A DNA stretch of 64,000 bases from Nonlabens agnitus (GTDB lineage Bacteria; Bacteroidota; Bacteroidia; Flavobacteriales; Flavobacteriaceae): assembly GCF_002994045.1 (NCBI RefSeq), contig NZ_MQUC01000003.1, forward strand, positions 1,030,501-1,094,500, read 5' to 3'. A program made the position numbers and the translations under genes. Below, piece by piece: positions 26,502 to 36,858 of the stretch (its first letter is position 1; each line of letters starts with the position of its first letter). A model generated the notes under the pieces. It saw only the letters and a list, made by a program, of their open reading frames with translations, did no database searches and was not told the origin of the DNA.

Positions 26502-27749
26502 ATGCAAAATTCTCCAACCATAACCATCATAGGCGCAGGCGTGAGCGGTCTGTGCGCCGCCATTCACCTCAAGAATTCTGGGTACAAAGCACAATTATAT
26601 GACGCTGCGGCACATGTAGGTGGTCGTGTGGCAACAGACTACAAGGACGGTAACATACTTGATCATGGTTTTCAGGTATTGTTGGATTCCTATCCAGCAG
26701 CGCAGGAATTTTTGGACCTGGAATCTTTGGAACTTACCAAATTCTCACCAGGTGCCTACCTATTCACTGACGGTAAAAAATCAACCGTTGGAGATCCAAC
26801 CAGAGATCCTAGTTTTCTATTCATGGTCGCTTTTTCAAAAGTTGGATCGATAAAGGACAAGTTGAAAATATTTACGCTTTCGCGAAAGCTGAAACAAAAA
26901 TCTCTTAAGGAAATCTTTGAGGCAAAGGAGCAAACCACACTGGCTTACCTGCAAAAAGCTGGATTTTCTGAAAAGATCATTTCCAAGTTCTTTAAACCAT
27001 TCTATGCGGGAATTTTTCTGGAAGATGAGCTGCAAACCAGTAGCCGCATGTTTGAATTTGTATTCAAAATGTTTGCGCAGGGCAGTGCCACCTTACCTAA
27101 AAACGGAATTGCAGACATTCCGGGGCAGCTTGCAGAACAGTTGCCAAGTGAGCACATTCACCTTAACCAACCCGTATCCAGAGTAGTAGGTTCCCAAATC
27201 ACGCTAGCTGATGGATCAAAACTGGAATCTGATTACACAATCATAGCTACACAAGCGGATAGGCTTGTACCTAATCTTCCTATCTCAAATATGAAGTGGC
27301 ATGAGGTTACCGTGCTATATTTTAAAACGGAACATAAGGGTTTCTGCAAGCCTATTATTGGACTGGTGAGCGCAAAAAACACGCTAAGTAATAATTTCCA
27401 TTTTTTGCAGGATGTGTTTGAAGGTCATGAAAATATGTTGAGTGTTTCTGTTGTGAAGAGCCATGAATACGACATCAACGAACTGGCAGCGAGAGTACGC
27501 ATGGAGATGAAAGAACATTGTAAAATCGATGCTGGTGAATTAGTTCATTCTAAAACGATTAAAAAAGCATTACCAGATTTGAAAAATCTTAATTACTCCA
27601 TGAATCCTACTGAAACACAGCTTACCCAAAATATATATCTAGCAGGTGATCAATTGAGTAATGGATCGCTCAATGCAGCAATGCTCAACGGTAAGGCTGC
27701 AGCACAAGCCGTGATCGATAAAATTGAAGGTAAAGTAGTGGTAGGCTAG
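26502..27749 (+). CDS. FAD-dependent amine oxidase/phytoene desaturase-like oxidoreductase
   Basis: A protein of 415 residues starting at ATG 26502. The dinucleotide motif ITIIGAGVSGLCAAIHL and the following GGRVATD are typical of the flavin amine oxidase/protoporphyrinogen oxidase/phytoene desaturase group; the C-terminal FAD contact is IYLAGDQLSNGSLNAAM. A TATTTTTG element ends four bases before the ATG, so the message may be leaderless. A repeat copy is read as LSRK at about residues 126-129. Substrate unknown. Confidence 0.88.
   Translation: MQNSPTITIIGAGVSGLCAAIHLKNSGYKAQLYDAAAHVGGRVATDYKDGNILDHGFQVLLDSYPAAQEFLDLESLELTKFSPGAYLFTDGKKSTVGDPTRDPSFLFMVAFSKVGSIKDKLKIFTLSRKLKQKSLKEIFEAKEQTTLAYLQKAGFSEKIISKFFKPFYAGIFLEDELQTSSRMFEFVFKMFAQGSATLPKNGIADIPGQLAEQLPSEHIHLNQPVSRVVGSQITLADGSKLESDYTIIATQADRLVPNLPISNMKWHEVTVLYFKTEHKGFCKPIIGLVSAKNTLSNNFHFLQDVFEGHENMLSVSVVKSHEYDINELAARVRMEMKEHCKIDAGELVHSKTIKKALPDLKNLNYSMNPTETQLTQNIYLAGDQLSNGSLNAAMLNGKAAAQAVIDKIEGKVVVG
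26875..26889. repeat. Palindromic repeat copy 9 (inside FAD oxidoreductase)
   Basis: CGCTTTCGCGAAAGC, read as TLSRK. Confidence 0.9.
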
Positions 27750-27769
27750 AACTTCATGTGAGATCAAAA

Positions 27770-27807
27770 AAAATCCAGAGCCAGCATATATGCCAGCTCT
27801 GGATTTT
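27770..27807. terminator. Bidirectional terminator
   Basis: Stem AATCCAGAGC / GCTCTGGATT with A and T runs on both sides, between convergent genes. Confidence 0.85.
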
Positions 27808-27826
27808 TCAATTTTTGAAGATCAAA

Positions 27827-28777
27827 CTATTTCTTGATCAGTCCTATTTCCACTAATCGTTGGTGTAAAAACTCACCTGCAGTGATGTCTTCATATTGTT
27901 TAGGGTGATCCTCATCAATACACTCTTCCAAACAATCCAATCTCATATCACTACGTGGATGTAAAAAGAACGGAATAGAGTAGCGGTGTGTATGCCATAA
28001 TTCTCTTGGTGGATTTACAACTCGGTGAATGGTAGATCGCAACTTATTGTTGGTGTGTCGCTGCAACATATCACCTACGTTGATCACTAATTCATCTTCC
28101 TGGGCGATGGCATCCAGCCATTCACCATCACGACGTTGTACCTGTAATCCAGGAGCGCTCGCGCCCATTAACAAAGTAATCAAGTTAATATCACCATGGG
28201 CACCGGCACGTACCGCATTTTCTGGCTCGCTGGTAATAGGTGGATAGTGAATAGGTCTCAAAATAGAGTTCCCATTACTGGCCCAGTGATCAAAGTAATT
28301 TTCTTGAAGTCCTATGTGCAGTGCCAAAGCTCTAAGTACATAAATACCGGTTTTCTCCAGCATTCTATAAGCTTCCATTCCTGTTTTGTTGAATTCGGGT
28401 AGTTCTTTGACTTTGACGTTATCCGGATAGGTTTCCGTAAGGTCTGCGTCATCGCTAGGCTCTTGACCAAAATGCCAGAACTCTTTCAAATCACCTTCTT
28501 TTTTTCCTTTGGCATGTTCTTTCCCAAAAGAAACATATCCACGCTGGCCGCCTAATTCTGGACGCTCATAGGATTCCTTTGTTTCCACAGGCAGCTGAAA
28601 GAATTTTTCAACCTGTGCATATAACTTTTCTACCAACTCATCAGAAAGAAAGTGGTTTTTAAGCGCCACAAAACCTATCTCTTCATAGGCCTTTCCAATT
28701 TCATCAATAAATTTCTTTTTTCTCTCTGGATCATCGCTTAGGAAATCTGCAAGATCCACGCTAGGTATGTTTGTCAT
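27827..28777 (-). CDS. Isopenicillin-N-synthase-like 2-oxoglutarate/Fe(II) dioxygenase
   Basis: A protein of 316 residues. Iron ligands are His and Asp in GAHGDINLITLL and a distal His in RSTIHRVVNPP, with Arg of RYSIPFFLHP for the cosubstrate. The N-terminal domain IPSVDLADFL and ETKESYERPELGGQRGY are typical of the family. Substrate unknown. It stands alone; a long AT-rich interval separates it from the E1 gene. Confidence 0.92.
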   Translation of the reverse strand: MTNIPSVDLADFLSDDPERKKKFIDEIGKAYEEIGFVALKNHFLSDELVEKLYAQVEKFFQLPVETKESYERPELGGQRGYVSFGKEHAKGKKEGDLKEFWHFGQEPSDDADLTETYPDNVKVKELPEFNKTGMEAYRMLEKTGIYVLRALALHIGLQENYFDHWASNGNSILRPIHYPPITSEPENAVRAGAHGDINLITLLMGASAPGLQVQRRDGEWLDAIAQEDELVINVGDMLQRHTNNKLRSTIHRVVNPPRELWHTHRYSIPFFLHPRSDMRLDCLEECIDEDHPKQYEDITAGEFLHQRLVEIGLIKK

Positions 28778-28929
28778 TGTATCAATATTAAAAACTTAAG
28801 AACATCGCTCGTATCAATACTGTCAAGCTCTAAATGAACATTAAGAATAGTATAAAGATACTAATGTTTTATGCTCTAAAAAAGCGTAGAAAGGTCAACC
28901 TGAAAACCTTTTTATAATATTGAATATTT

Positions 28930-28937
28930 TACATTTG
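28930..28937 (+). promoter_or_regulatory. TAnnTTTG element of the E1 gene
   Basis: TACATTTG lies 18 bases before ATG 28956 and downstream of the in-frame TTG at 28920, which supports the later start. Confidence 0.5.
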
Positions 28938-28955
28938 GAAGGCATTCACAACCCT

Positions 28956-30944
28956 ATGGAATCTCAAAATCTTATTAGCATACCGCAGGAAATCAATCAA
29001 GAGCTGGCTTTAGAACTATACCAAGGCATGCTATTACCTAGACTAATAGAAGAAAAAATGCTCATCCTGTTGCGCCAGGGCAGGATTTCAAAATGGTTCT
29101 CTGGTATAGGTCAAGAAGCGATCGCTGTAGGTGTAACCATGGCGATGCAATCTGATGAATACATTTTGCCTATGCATAGAAACTTGGGTGTATTCACTTC
29201 AAGAGGCATCCCATTGTGGAAACTATTCGCACAGTGGCAAGGCAAGCTGGAAGGTTTTACAAAAGGTCGCGACCGCAGCTTCCATTTTGGGACTCAAGAG
29301 TACAAGATTATAGGAATGATCTCGCATCTGGGACCGCAATTGGGTGTCGCCGATGGTATTGCGCTTGCCCAAAAACTAAGAAATAACCAAAAGGCTACCG
29401 TGGTTTTTACAGGTGAAGGTGGAACCAGTGAAGGCGATTTTCACGAGGCGCTTAACGTGGCCAGCGTTTGGGATCTTCCCGTTTTGTTTTGTATAGAGAA
29501 CAACGGTTATGGACTAAGCACCCCAACGTCAGAGCAATACCGTTGTGAAAACCTGGCAGATCGTGCCATAGGTTATGGAATGGAATCGCACGTCATTGAT
29601 GGTAATAATATCATCGAGGTGTATCAAAAAACCTCACAGATTCTGGAAGACATGAGAATGAATCCGCGGCCTGTTTTGATAGAATTTAAAACCTTTAGGA
29701 GACGTGGACATGAAGAGGCCAGCGGTACCAAGTATGTTCCAGATGAGCTCATGGATTACTGGGAACAGCGCGATCCAGTGCGCATGTTGGAGCGGGAACT
29801 TTTGGATAAACAATACATTACACCAGCAGAGATCTTGGAATGGAGCGATGAGATCAAGTCACAGATTGAAGATCATTTAAATATCGCTTTCGCGAAAGCG
29901 GAACCCAATTCCACCATAGAAAAAGAGTTGGCAGACGTCTACAAACCCGTCACGTATAACAATACAACTTCTAACGGTGAAACGGAGAACATCAGGTTTG
30001 TGGATGCCATTCATAAAGGTTTGAAATCTGCCATGCGAGCGCATGAAGACCTGATCATCATGGGACAAGACATCGCAGATTATGGAGGTGTTTTTAAGAT
30101 TACCGATGGTTTTCTTGAGGAATTTGGCAAGGATCGCGTGCGTAACACGCCTATTTGCGAAAGCGCTATCGTAGAAGTGGCCATGGGATTGAGTATTGCT
30201 GGGATGAAGGCGGTTGTAGAAATGCAGTTTGCAGATTTTGTGAGCAGCGGATTTAATCCTATCGTAAATTATCTAGCCAAATCTCATTACCGCTGGAATC
30301 AAAATGCAGATGTCGTGATCAGAATGCCTTGTGGTGCTGGTGTTGGCGCTGGTCCGTTTCATTCCCAAACTAATGAATCCTGGTTCTATACTATTCCGGG
30401 TTTGAAAATTGTGTATCCATCCAGTCCAGCAGATGCAAAGGGATTATTGATCGCGGCCATCAAAGACCCCAATCCTGTTCTGTACTTTGAGCACAAAGCT
30501 TTATATAGGTCTATTTATGGTGATGTGCCCGTTGACGACGTAGAAATTGAAATAGGAAAAGCCCGATTGGTTTGTGAAGGAAAAGATGCGACCATCATCA
30601 CTTATGGAGCCGCTGTGCATTGGATATTACCGTTAATCGACGATTTTGAAGAGACGATGGATGTGTTAGACTTGAGAACATTATCGCCTCTAGACGTGGA
30701 AACCATTCTCACGAGTGTCAAGAAAACCGGTCGAGTGTTGCTGGTCTCTGAAGATAATTTAACTGGTAGCGTTTCCAGTGATATTGCTTCTATGATTGGA
30801 GAAAGCTGTTTTGAATACTTGGACGCTCCAGTGATGAGGATAGGTAGTATCGATACACCTATACCGTTCCATAAAGATCTGGAATCAGATTATTTACCGC
30901 AAAAGAGAATTAAGGAATCTCTTAAATCTTTGCTGGAGTACTAA
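28956..30944 (+). CDS. Branched-chain 2-oxoacid dehydrogenase E1, alpha-beta fusion
   Basis: A protein of 662 residues. The alpha half has the thiamine diphosphate motif GEGGTSEGDFHEALNVAS...NN and the beta half begins near residue 335 with NIRFVDAIHKGLKSAMRAH and continues with MGQDIADYGGVFK. The two halves are separate subunits in many bacteria and fused here. It decarboxylates branched-chain 2-oxo acids and passes the acyl group to E2, feeding branched acyl-CoA primers for fatty acids. A repeat copy lies in the linker between the halves (AFAKA). Confidence 0.93.
   Translation: MESQNLISIPQEINQELALELYQGMLLPRLIEEKMLILLRQGRISKWFSGIGQEAIAVGVTMAMQSDEYILPMHRNLGVFTSRGIPLWKLFAQWQGKLEGFTKGRDRSFHFGTQEYKIIGMISHLGPQLGVADGIALAQKLRNNQKATVVFTGEGGTSEGDFHEALNVASVWDLPVLFCIENNGYGLSTPTSEQYRCENLADRAIGYGMESHVIDGNNIIEVYQKTSQILEDMRMNPRPVLIEFKTFRRRGHEEASGTKYVPDELMDYWEQRDPVRMLERELLDKQYITPAEILEWSDEIKSQIEDHLNIAFAKAEPNSTIEKELADVYKPVTYNNTTSNGETENIRFVDAIHKGLKSAMRAHEDLIIMGQDIADYGGVFKITDGFLEEFGKDRVRNTPICESAIVEVAMGLSIAGMKAVVEMQFADFVSSGFNPIVNYLAKSHYRWNQNADVVIRMPCGAGVGAGPFHSQTNESWFYTIPGLKIVYPSSPADAKGLLIAAIKDPNPVLYFEHKALYRSIYGDVPVDDVEIEIGKARLVCEGKDATIITYGAAVHWILPLIDDFEETMDVLDLRTLSPLDVETILTSVKKTGRVLLVSEDNLTGSVSSDIASMIGESCFEYLDAPVMRIGSIDTPIPFHKDLESDYLPQKRIKESLKSLLEY
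29885..29900. repeat. Palindromic repeat copy 10 (inside E1 linker)
   Basis: Exact CGCTTTCGCGAAAGCG, read as AFAKA at the junction of alpha and beta halves. Confidence 0.95.
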
Positions 30945-31013
30945 ACCTACTTTATAGAATTTTGCTAAATTTGAAGAAATTCCCCTAATCAGTATAAACT
31001 AAATATTACGATT

Positions 31014-31235
31014 ATGAAATTTATGGATGAAGCAGACAATTTTAGATATGTACTTTGGTTCCTGACAATTCTCTTTTCTTTTTTAGTTTTCTTTGGTCCT
31101 AGTGAGGGCACATTGGGACGCACGGGAAGATTATTGTTAGGCCTTTTTGCAAGCCTATTGGTCATTTATTTGATTCTGAAAGTGATTCAACGCAGATATT
31201 ATTCTGATAAGGAAACTGAAGAAATTCAATCTTAA
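31014..31235 (+). CDS. Small membrane protein, unknown
   Basis: A protein of 73 residues with two hydrophobic helices (about 11-30 and 39-58) separated by a short polar loop, and a charged tail. No family recognised. It lies just ahead of the biosynthetic operon on the same strand, 46 bases before the flavoprotein start, but a separate promoter element for that gene suggests it is not part of it. Confidence 0.6.
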   Translation: MKFMDEADNFRYVLWFLTILFSFLVFFGPSEGTLGRTGRLLLGLFASLLVIYLILKVIQRRYYSDKETEEIQS

Positions 31236-31269
31236 CACATTCTCATCACTTGATACACTGGATCACATC

Positions 31270-31277
31270 TATCTTTG
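31270..31277 (+). promoter_or_regulatory. TAnnTTTG element of the polyketide operon
   Basis: TATCTTTG ends four bases before the GTG start at 31282. The only nearby ATG (31280) is followed directly by a stop, so GTG is the start and the message may be leaderless. Confidence 0.55.
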
Positions 31278-31281
31278 AGAT

Positions 31282-32397
31282 GTGACTAACCACTACGATA
31301 TCATAATTTGCGGCGGCGGCCTATCAGGACTTTTTGCTGCCGTTTCTTTATCCCATCCATTTAAAGTCTTGGTCATCGATCCAGACGAATATCCACGCCA
31401 TAAGATGTGTGGAGAATATCTAAGTGCTGAAGTTTACGATTTACTCAAAAGTCAAGGAATAGACCTAGACGAATTGACTCCAGCAAAAATTTCTGATTTT
31501 GAAATAACCCTTCGCAACGGTAGCCGTATCACATCACCATTACCGCTAGGAGGCTATGGAATTTCACGACATCATCTGGATCACTCACTTTATCAAATAG
31601 CAATGAAGCGTTGCGATTTTGTGAAAGAACGAGTGGTGGATTTACAATCTGCTGGTGAGGTTCAAACAGTCATCACGGCAACAGATTCTTATACCTGTGA
31701 CCAAGTCATTGTCGCAACAGGAAAACGATCGATTCTAGATAAAAAATTACAACGAGACTTTATTCAAACTAAGTCCGAATGGCTGGCGGTCAAAATGCAT
31801 TATCAGTTTGACATGCCCAGTGATAAAGTTGAGCTCCACAATTTTGAAGGTGGTTATGCTGGACTTTCACAAGTGGAAACTGGTGCCGTGAACTTGTGCT
31901 ATTTGACAAGTTATAAGTCTTTTAAAAAGTTCAAGGATATTGACACTTTTCAGCGCGAGGTTATGAGCAGGAATGAGAACCTGAAGCAATTCTTTGAAAC
32001 AGCGACTCCTTTATGGGACAAACCCATTGCCATCTCACAAATTTCCTTTGGTACCAAAGAAATTAAAAACACCGATTTTCTTTTTATAGGCGACAGTGCT
32101 GGTTTGATTCATCCTTTATGCGGGAACGGCATGGCGATGGCCATTCACACTGCTCATCTCGCAACACTACAAGTAACCGAATACCTGCAAGGAAAAACAG
32201 AAAGACCTGGCATGATTGCATCCTATTCCAAAGAATGGAACAAAGTGTTCCAATCTAGAATGAGATATGGCAGCTGGATCCAAAAAATATTGATTCATGA
32301 AAAATGGACTCGTAGGATGTATTTCCTACTTTCTAAACTACCTTTCCTAATGCCTATGATCATTAAGAAAACACACGGTAAACCAGTCCTGCCTTGA
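31282..32397 (+). CDS. FAD-dependent oxidoreductase (geranylgeranyl-reductase/hydroxylase-like) of the type III PKS operon
   Basis: A protein of 371 residues from GTG 31282. FAD motifs are DIIICGGGLSGLFAAVSL at the start and FIGDSAGLIHPLCGNGMAM near 270. Between them MCGEYLSAEV is typical of the geranylgeranyl-reductase and aromatic hydroxylase group. In this operon it is the most likely enzyme to oxidise or hydroxylate the polyketide product, as SrsC does in the Streptomyces srs phenolic lipid pathway. That role is inferred from context. Overlaps the methyltransferase by four bases. Confidence 0.85.
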   Translation: MTNHYDIIICGGGLSGLFAAVSLSHPFKVLVIDPDEYPRHKMCGEYLSAEVYDLLKSQGIDLDELTPAKISDFEITLRNGSRITSPLPLGGYGISRHHLDHSLYQIAMKRCDFVKERVVDLQSAGEVQTVITATDSYTCDQVIVATGKRSILDKKLQRDFIQTKSEWLAVKMHYQFDMPSDKVELHNFEGGYAGLSQVETGAVNLCYLTSYKSFKKFKDIDTFQREVMSRNENLKQFFETATPLWDKPIAISQISFGTKEIKNTDFLFIGDSAGLIHPLCGNGMAMAIHTAHLATLQVTEYLQGKTERPGMIASYSKEWNKVFQSRMRYGSWIQKILIHEKWTRRMYFLLSKLPFLMPMIIKKTHGKPVLP

Positions 32398-33110
32398 GAT
32401 TTAATTACAATAAACGAAACACAGAAGCCGAGTGGATGGATGACCCATCAATGGATCCACACATTCTGGATACGGCCGTGGCAGACATCAATCTGTGCAA
32501 CACCTATCTAGGCGGTTACCAGTTTACAAAGAAGGCCGTTCTGGATATCATCAAGCAAAATCCTCAGAAAAGGTACCGCATTATTGATGTAGGGTGTAGC
32601 GATGGCGCGATGTTGCGGTATTTGAAAAAGGAATTGCCGCAATATGAATTAGATCTTCTGGGCGTTGATCTAAGCAGACGTTCCATAGAAAAAGCCACAG
32701 AGAGGAGTAGAGGTATTGAAGGAGTTCGCTTTCGCGAAAGCGATATTTTCAAAACACCTTTAAAAGAGCTAGAATGTGATATCGTGCTGGTAACATTGAC
32801 CTTGCATCATTTTGGTGAAGATGTCATTCTGGATTTTCTCAAGCGTTTCAGGCAAATGGCTGGTCTGGCAGTAATTATAAATGACCTGCATAGACATCCA
32901 GTGGCTTATGGTTTCTTTAAATTTTTAAGCCCTATTTTTATACGTAATGAGATCTCGATCCATGATGGATTGATTTCAGTGGCCTCAGGTTTTAGACGTG
33001 CAGATTTTGAGCGATATGCCGCAGCACTGGAAATAGATGATGACCGATTGATATGGAAGTGGTCGTTCCGTTATATATGGATCATACCAACACATGAGCG
33101 TAAAAATTAA
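32394..33110 (+). CDS. Class I SAM-dependent methyltransferase of the type III PKS operon
   Basis: A protein of 238 residues starting at TTG, overlapping the previous stop in the bases TTGA. Motif I is YRIIDVGCSDGAMLRYL (about 61-77), with LLGVDLSRRSIEKA after it. It resembles the UbiE/COQ5-like methylases of quinones and lipids. The TTG start is kept because translation is coupled and no ATG lies near. A repeat copy is read as RFRES within the fold. It likely methylates the aromatic product of the synthase. Confidence 0.85.
   Translation: MRFNYNKRNTEAEWMDDPSMDPHILDTAVADINLCNTYLGGYQFTKKAVLDIIKQNPQKRYRIIDVGCSDGAMLRYLKKELPQYELDLLGVDLSRRSIEKATERSRGIEGVRFRESDIFKTPLKELECDIVLVTLTLHHFGEDVILDFLKRFRQMAGLAVIINDLHRHPVAYGFFKFLSPIFIRNEISIHDGLISVASGFRRADFERYAAALEIDDDRLIWKWSFRYIWIIPTHERKN
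32727..32742. repeat. Palindromic repeat copy 11 (inside methyltransferase)
   Basis: Exact CGCTTTCGCGAAAGCG, read as RFRES. Confidence 0.95.
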
Positions 33111-34149
33111 GAGCGTTGCCACGGTAACACCGCAATATTATAAAGAAACAGCAGAAATTCTTCCTTTTGTAGAGACCTGGCTTGCAGATCAAGACGAACG
33201 TCTGCGTCGCAAGACCATCAAGATTTTTGAAGGTGCTGCAGTGGATAAACGTTATTCCATAATGGATCCCATCGAGGTGTTCACGAGAACATCCTTTGAA
33301 GATCGTAACGAGATTTATAGGCGAGAAGTCGTCCCACTAGCTAGACGCGCCGTTGAGAAGGCACTGGTAAAGGCCAGCTGGAATGCACAAGATCTGGATT
33401 ATATCATCACGGTAAGTTGTACGGGAATCATGATACCATCCATCGATGCCTATTTGATCAATGAACTGGACATGCGACAGGATATTGTGCGCTTACCAGT
33501 AACCGAAATGGGCTGCGTAGCAGGTATTTCTGGATTGATCTATGCCGATAATTTCCTGCGCGCCAATCCCAACAAAAAAGCCGCTGTGGTAGCAATAGAA
33601 GCGCCTACAGCAACCTTCCAACTCAACGACTATTCTATGGCAAACATGGTGAGCGCGGCTATCTTTGGCGATGGTTGTGCCTGTGTGTTGCTCTCCTCAA
33701 ACCAAAATGAAACCGGTCCTACCATAAAAGGTCACGAGATGTACCATTTTCCAGATGCTACGCATATGATGGGCTTTGACGTGGTCAATAGTGGTCTTAA
33801 AATGGTACTAGACAAAGAAGTTCCTGAAACCATTGCTTCTCATTTTCCCGCTATTATTCACCCATTTTTAAAAAAACACGGACTGGAAATAGCAGATGTT
33901 GATCATCTTATTTTTCATCCTGGAGGTAAAAAAATAGTGCAAACGGTTGAAGCCCTTTTTAGCGAGTTGGGTAAGAATATTGACGATACAAAAGAAGTAC
34001 TAAGACTTTACGGCAATATGAGTAGTGCCACGGTTTTATTTGTATTGGACCGTTTTATGAATAGAGAAGATGTTGCTAAAGGCGATCTAGGTTTAATGTT
34101 GAGTTTTGGTCCAGGATTTACCGCACAAAGGATTTTGCTGGAATGGTAA
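33094..34149 (+). CDS. Type III polyketide synthase
   Basis: A protein of 351 residues of the chalcone-synthase superfamily, with the full catalytic triad: Cys141 (TEMGCVAG), His275 (IFHPGGKK) and Asn308 (YGNMSSAT). It condenses malonyl units on an acyl starter and closes an aromatic ring. Overlaps the methyltransferase by 17 bases and the reductase by 7. The neighbouring ACP and fatty-acid type enzymes suggest the starter is a dedicated acyl-ACP, so an alkylresorcinol or alkylpyrone type product is likely. The exact product cannot be read from sequence. Confidence 0.95.
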   Translation: MSVKIKSVATVTPQYYKETAEILPFVETWLADQDERLRRKTIKIFEGAAVDKRYSIMDPIEVFTRTSFEDRNEIYRREVVPLARRAVEKALVKASWNAQDLDYIITVSCTGIMIPSIDAYLINELDMRQDIVRLPVTEMGCVAGISGLIYADNFLRANPNKKAAVVAIEAPTATFQLNDYSMANMVSAAIFGDGCACVLLSSNQNETGPTIKGHEMYHFPDATHMMGFDVVNSGLKMVLDKEVPETIASHFPAIIHPFLKKHGLEIADVDHLIFHPGGKKIVQTVEALFSELGKNIDDTKEVLRLYGNMSSATVLFVLDRFMNREDVAKGDLGLMLSFGPGFTAQRILLEW

Positions 34150-34922
34150 AAGATCTGGAACAAAAATATGGTTTGATTCTGGGTGGTAGTAGTGGTTTAG
34201 GCTATGCTACAGCCGTTAAATGTGCCAACCACGGCATGAAATTGATCGTCATCTATCGTTCAGGTAGAGCGCAACAAGAATCTATTAATCAGAGTTTTGA
34301 GAATTTAGAAAACAGTACAGATCATTTATTTATCAATGCAGATGCAAGGAATGATCTCAAAATTCCAGCATTGATGGACCAGATCAAAAAGCATCTGGGC
34401 AACAACAAGCTGTTTCTGTTTTTACACAGCATCTCCAAGGGAAATTTAAAGCCATTGACAGGCGAGCATCAACTCACTCCAGCAGACTTTGCGCAGACCA
34501 TCCATTCTATGGGAATCAATTACTACAGCTGGGCGCAACAATTGATCTCCAATAATCTTATGGAATCAACGGCGAGATTTTTGAGTTTTACAAGTGAAGG
34601 AAACCACAAACCCATGAAAGGTTATGCAGCTGTAAGTGCTGCCAAAGCCACGTTGGAAGCGCTCACCAGAAATATGGCTCTGGAATACGCACCACTGGGA
34701 ATCACCACCAATTGCATACAAGCTGGCGTGACAGATACTGAAAGTCTCCAGCGCATTCCCATGTATGAAGAACTCAAGAAAAACAGCCTGCAGCGCAATC
34801 CCATGAACCGCTTGACCCAGCCGCAAGACGTGGCTAACGTGGTCTATTTACTTTGCCGTGCAGAAGCTGCATTTATCAACGGTAGCGTGATCAAAGTCGA
34901 TGGTGGCGAGTCCCTAACTTAG
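34143..34922 (+). CDS. FabL-like enoyl-ACP reductase (SDR)
   Basis: A protein of 259 residues. The cofactor motif is GGSSGLG (14-20). The active pair Tyr161 and Lys168 is spaced Y-x6-K, as in FabI and FabL, not Y-x3-K as in FabG ketoreductases. GYAAVSAAKATLEALTRNMA and INGSVIKVDGGESL are close to FabL. It should reduce the enoyl-ACP in the dedicated chain-building set. No ketoreductase is present in the operon, so the housekeeping FabG may serve. Confidence 0.85.
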   Translation: MVKDLEQKYGLILGGSSGLGYATAVKCANHGMKLIVIYRSGRAQQESINQSFENLENSTDHLFINADARNDLKIPALMDQIKKHLGNNKLFLFLHSISKGNLKPLTGEHQLTPADFAQTIHSMGINYYSWAQQLISNNLMESTARFLSFTSEGNHKPMKGYAAVSAAKATLEALTRNMALEYAPLGITTNCIQAGVTDTESLQRIPMYEELKKNSLQRNPMNRLTQPQDVANVVYLLCRAEAAFINGSVIKVDGGESLT

Positions 34923-34927
34923 AACCT

Positions 34928-35386
<459 letters not shown>

Positions 35387-35478
35387 CTGGATCAGTAAAT
35401 GTGGAGCGCCATCTTTAAACTTCTTTCTGGTAATTGCAATGAGCGGTTTTCTCCCATTTTGTTTCTAGCTTAGCGCAT

Positions 35479-36765
35479 ATGAATTCTCAAAAATCGGGTA
35501 GAGTAGTGGTCACTGGATTAGGTGTTGTGGCGCCTAATGCTGTTGGGGTTTCCGCTTTCGCGAAAGCGTTACAGCAAGGAACCAGCGGCATAAGATTCCA
35601 ACAACAATTAGCCGATTTGAACTTTGGGTGCCAGGTGGCTGGAACTCCGCAAGTGACTCAAGAACAAACCGATCAATATCTCACGCCGCTACAGCAGCGT
35701 GGTTTTAAAGCCAGCGGTATGCTCTATGGTATTATAGCTGGTAAGCAAGCTTTTGAGGATGCAGGTTTGAGTATCGCTCCTAAGGAACAAGCTTTGGAAG
35801 ATTTCGGGATCATTTTTGGAACCGGTCAAAGTGGTGGCGAGAAGTTTAGGGAAGCGATTCATCTTATTGATGATGGCAAAGTACGCAGATTGGGCAGTAC
35901 TAGTGTGATTCAGACCATGAGCAGTGGTATTAGCGCCTGGCTTGCAGGTGAATTGGGAGCAGGAAATATGGTAACGAGTAATTCCAGTGCTTGTTCTACA
36001 GGAACCGAGGCGCTGATTATGGGTTACGAACGTATTGCTGCCGGTAAAGCTAGACAGATGCTCGTGGGATCTACCAGTGATTCAGGACCTTACATTTGGG
36101 GTGGATTTGATGCGATGCGCATTTTGCCCATACATTATAATGAGAATCCAGAACAGGCGAGCAGACCTTTTGCAGCAGACGCTGCTGGATTTGTTCCAGG
36201 ATCTGGTGCTGGAGCTATTCTGTTGGAAAGCTTGGAATCTGCTTTGGATCGCGGCGCCAGAATTTATTGCGAAGTGCTAGGCGGCGCTATTAATGCTGGC
36301 GGTCATCGTGGTGATGGCAGCATGACGGCACCTAATGGTGCGGCTGTTCAAAAAGTGATACGACAATCATTGAAAGATGCTGGAATTGATGCGAGTGAAG
36401 TGGATGCCATCAACGGACACGTCACCGCTACTGGAAAAGATGCCTATGAAGTGATGAATTGGTCCAAAGCCTTTGACCGATCAGGAACTGATTTCCCGTT
36501 TATGAACAGCTTTAAGTCAAGTATTGGACACTGTCTTGCCGCAGCTGGAAGTATTGAATTGGTAGGTAGTATACTTCAGATCCAGGAACAGCACATTTTT
36601 AAAAACAATAATCTAAACGTATTACACCCAGAAATTTCAGAATTGGTCGATCCCGCCAAAATTCCAAATCAAACCATACCCACTAAGATTGATCTGCTGT
36701 TGAAAGCAAGTTTTGGATTTGGTGATGTGAACGCCTGCGCTGTTCTTGCTAGGTTTAAGGACTGA
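35479..36765 (+). CDS. Beta-ketoacyl-ACP synthase (FabF-like) of the PKS operon
   Basis: A protein of 428 residues of the KAS II family. Active residues are Cys172 (NSSACSTG), His314 (INGHVTATG), Lys346 and His351 (KSSIGHCLAAAG). The usual NAHGTST is replaced by NGHVTAT, so the enzyme is somewhat diverged. It should extend the acyl chain on the operon's own carrier protein. A repeat copy is read as SAFAKAL at residues 25-31. A 92-base gap precedes it. Confidence 0.92.
   Translation: MNSQKSGRVVVTGLGVVAPNAVGVSAFAKALQQGTSGIRFQQQLADLNFGCQVAGTPQVTQEQTDQYLTPLQQRGFKASGMLYGIIAGKQAFEDAGLSIAPKEQALEDFGIIFGTGQSGGEKFREAIHLIDDGKVRRLGSTSVIQTMSSGISAWLAGELGAGNMVTSNSSACSTGTEALIMGYERIAAGKARQMLVGSTSDSGPYIWGGFDAMRILPIHYNENPEQASRPFAADAAGFVPGSGAGAILLESLESALDRGARIYCEVLGGAINAGGHRGDGSMTAPNGAAVQKVIRQSLKDAGIDASEVDAINGHVTATGKDAYEVMNWSKAFDRSGTDFPFMNSFKSSIGHCLAAAGSIELVGSILQIQEQHIFKNNNLNVLHPEISELVDPAKIPNQTIPTKIDLLLKASFGFGDVNACAVLARFKD
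35553..35568. repeat. Palindromic repeat copy 13 (inside ketosynthase)
   Basis: Exact CGCTTTCGCGAAAGCG, read as AFAKA near the N terminus. Confidence 0.95.
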
Positions 36766-36858
36766 TCTAAAGAACTTCACTGAAATAAAAATTGATACCT
36801 GTACTTGCTCTATTTGTTCATACAAGGCAAATGGGTATCTTTCAAAACAAAAAGCTAG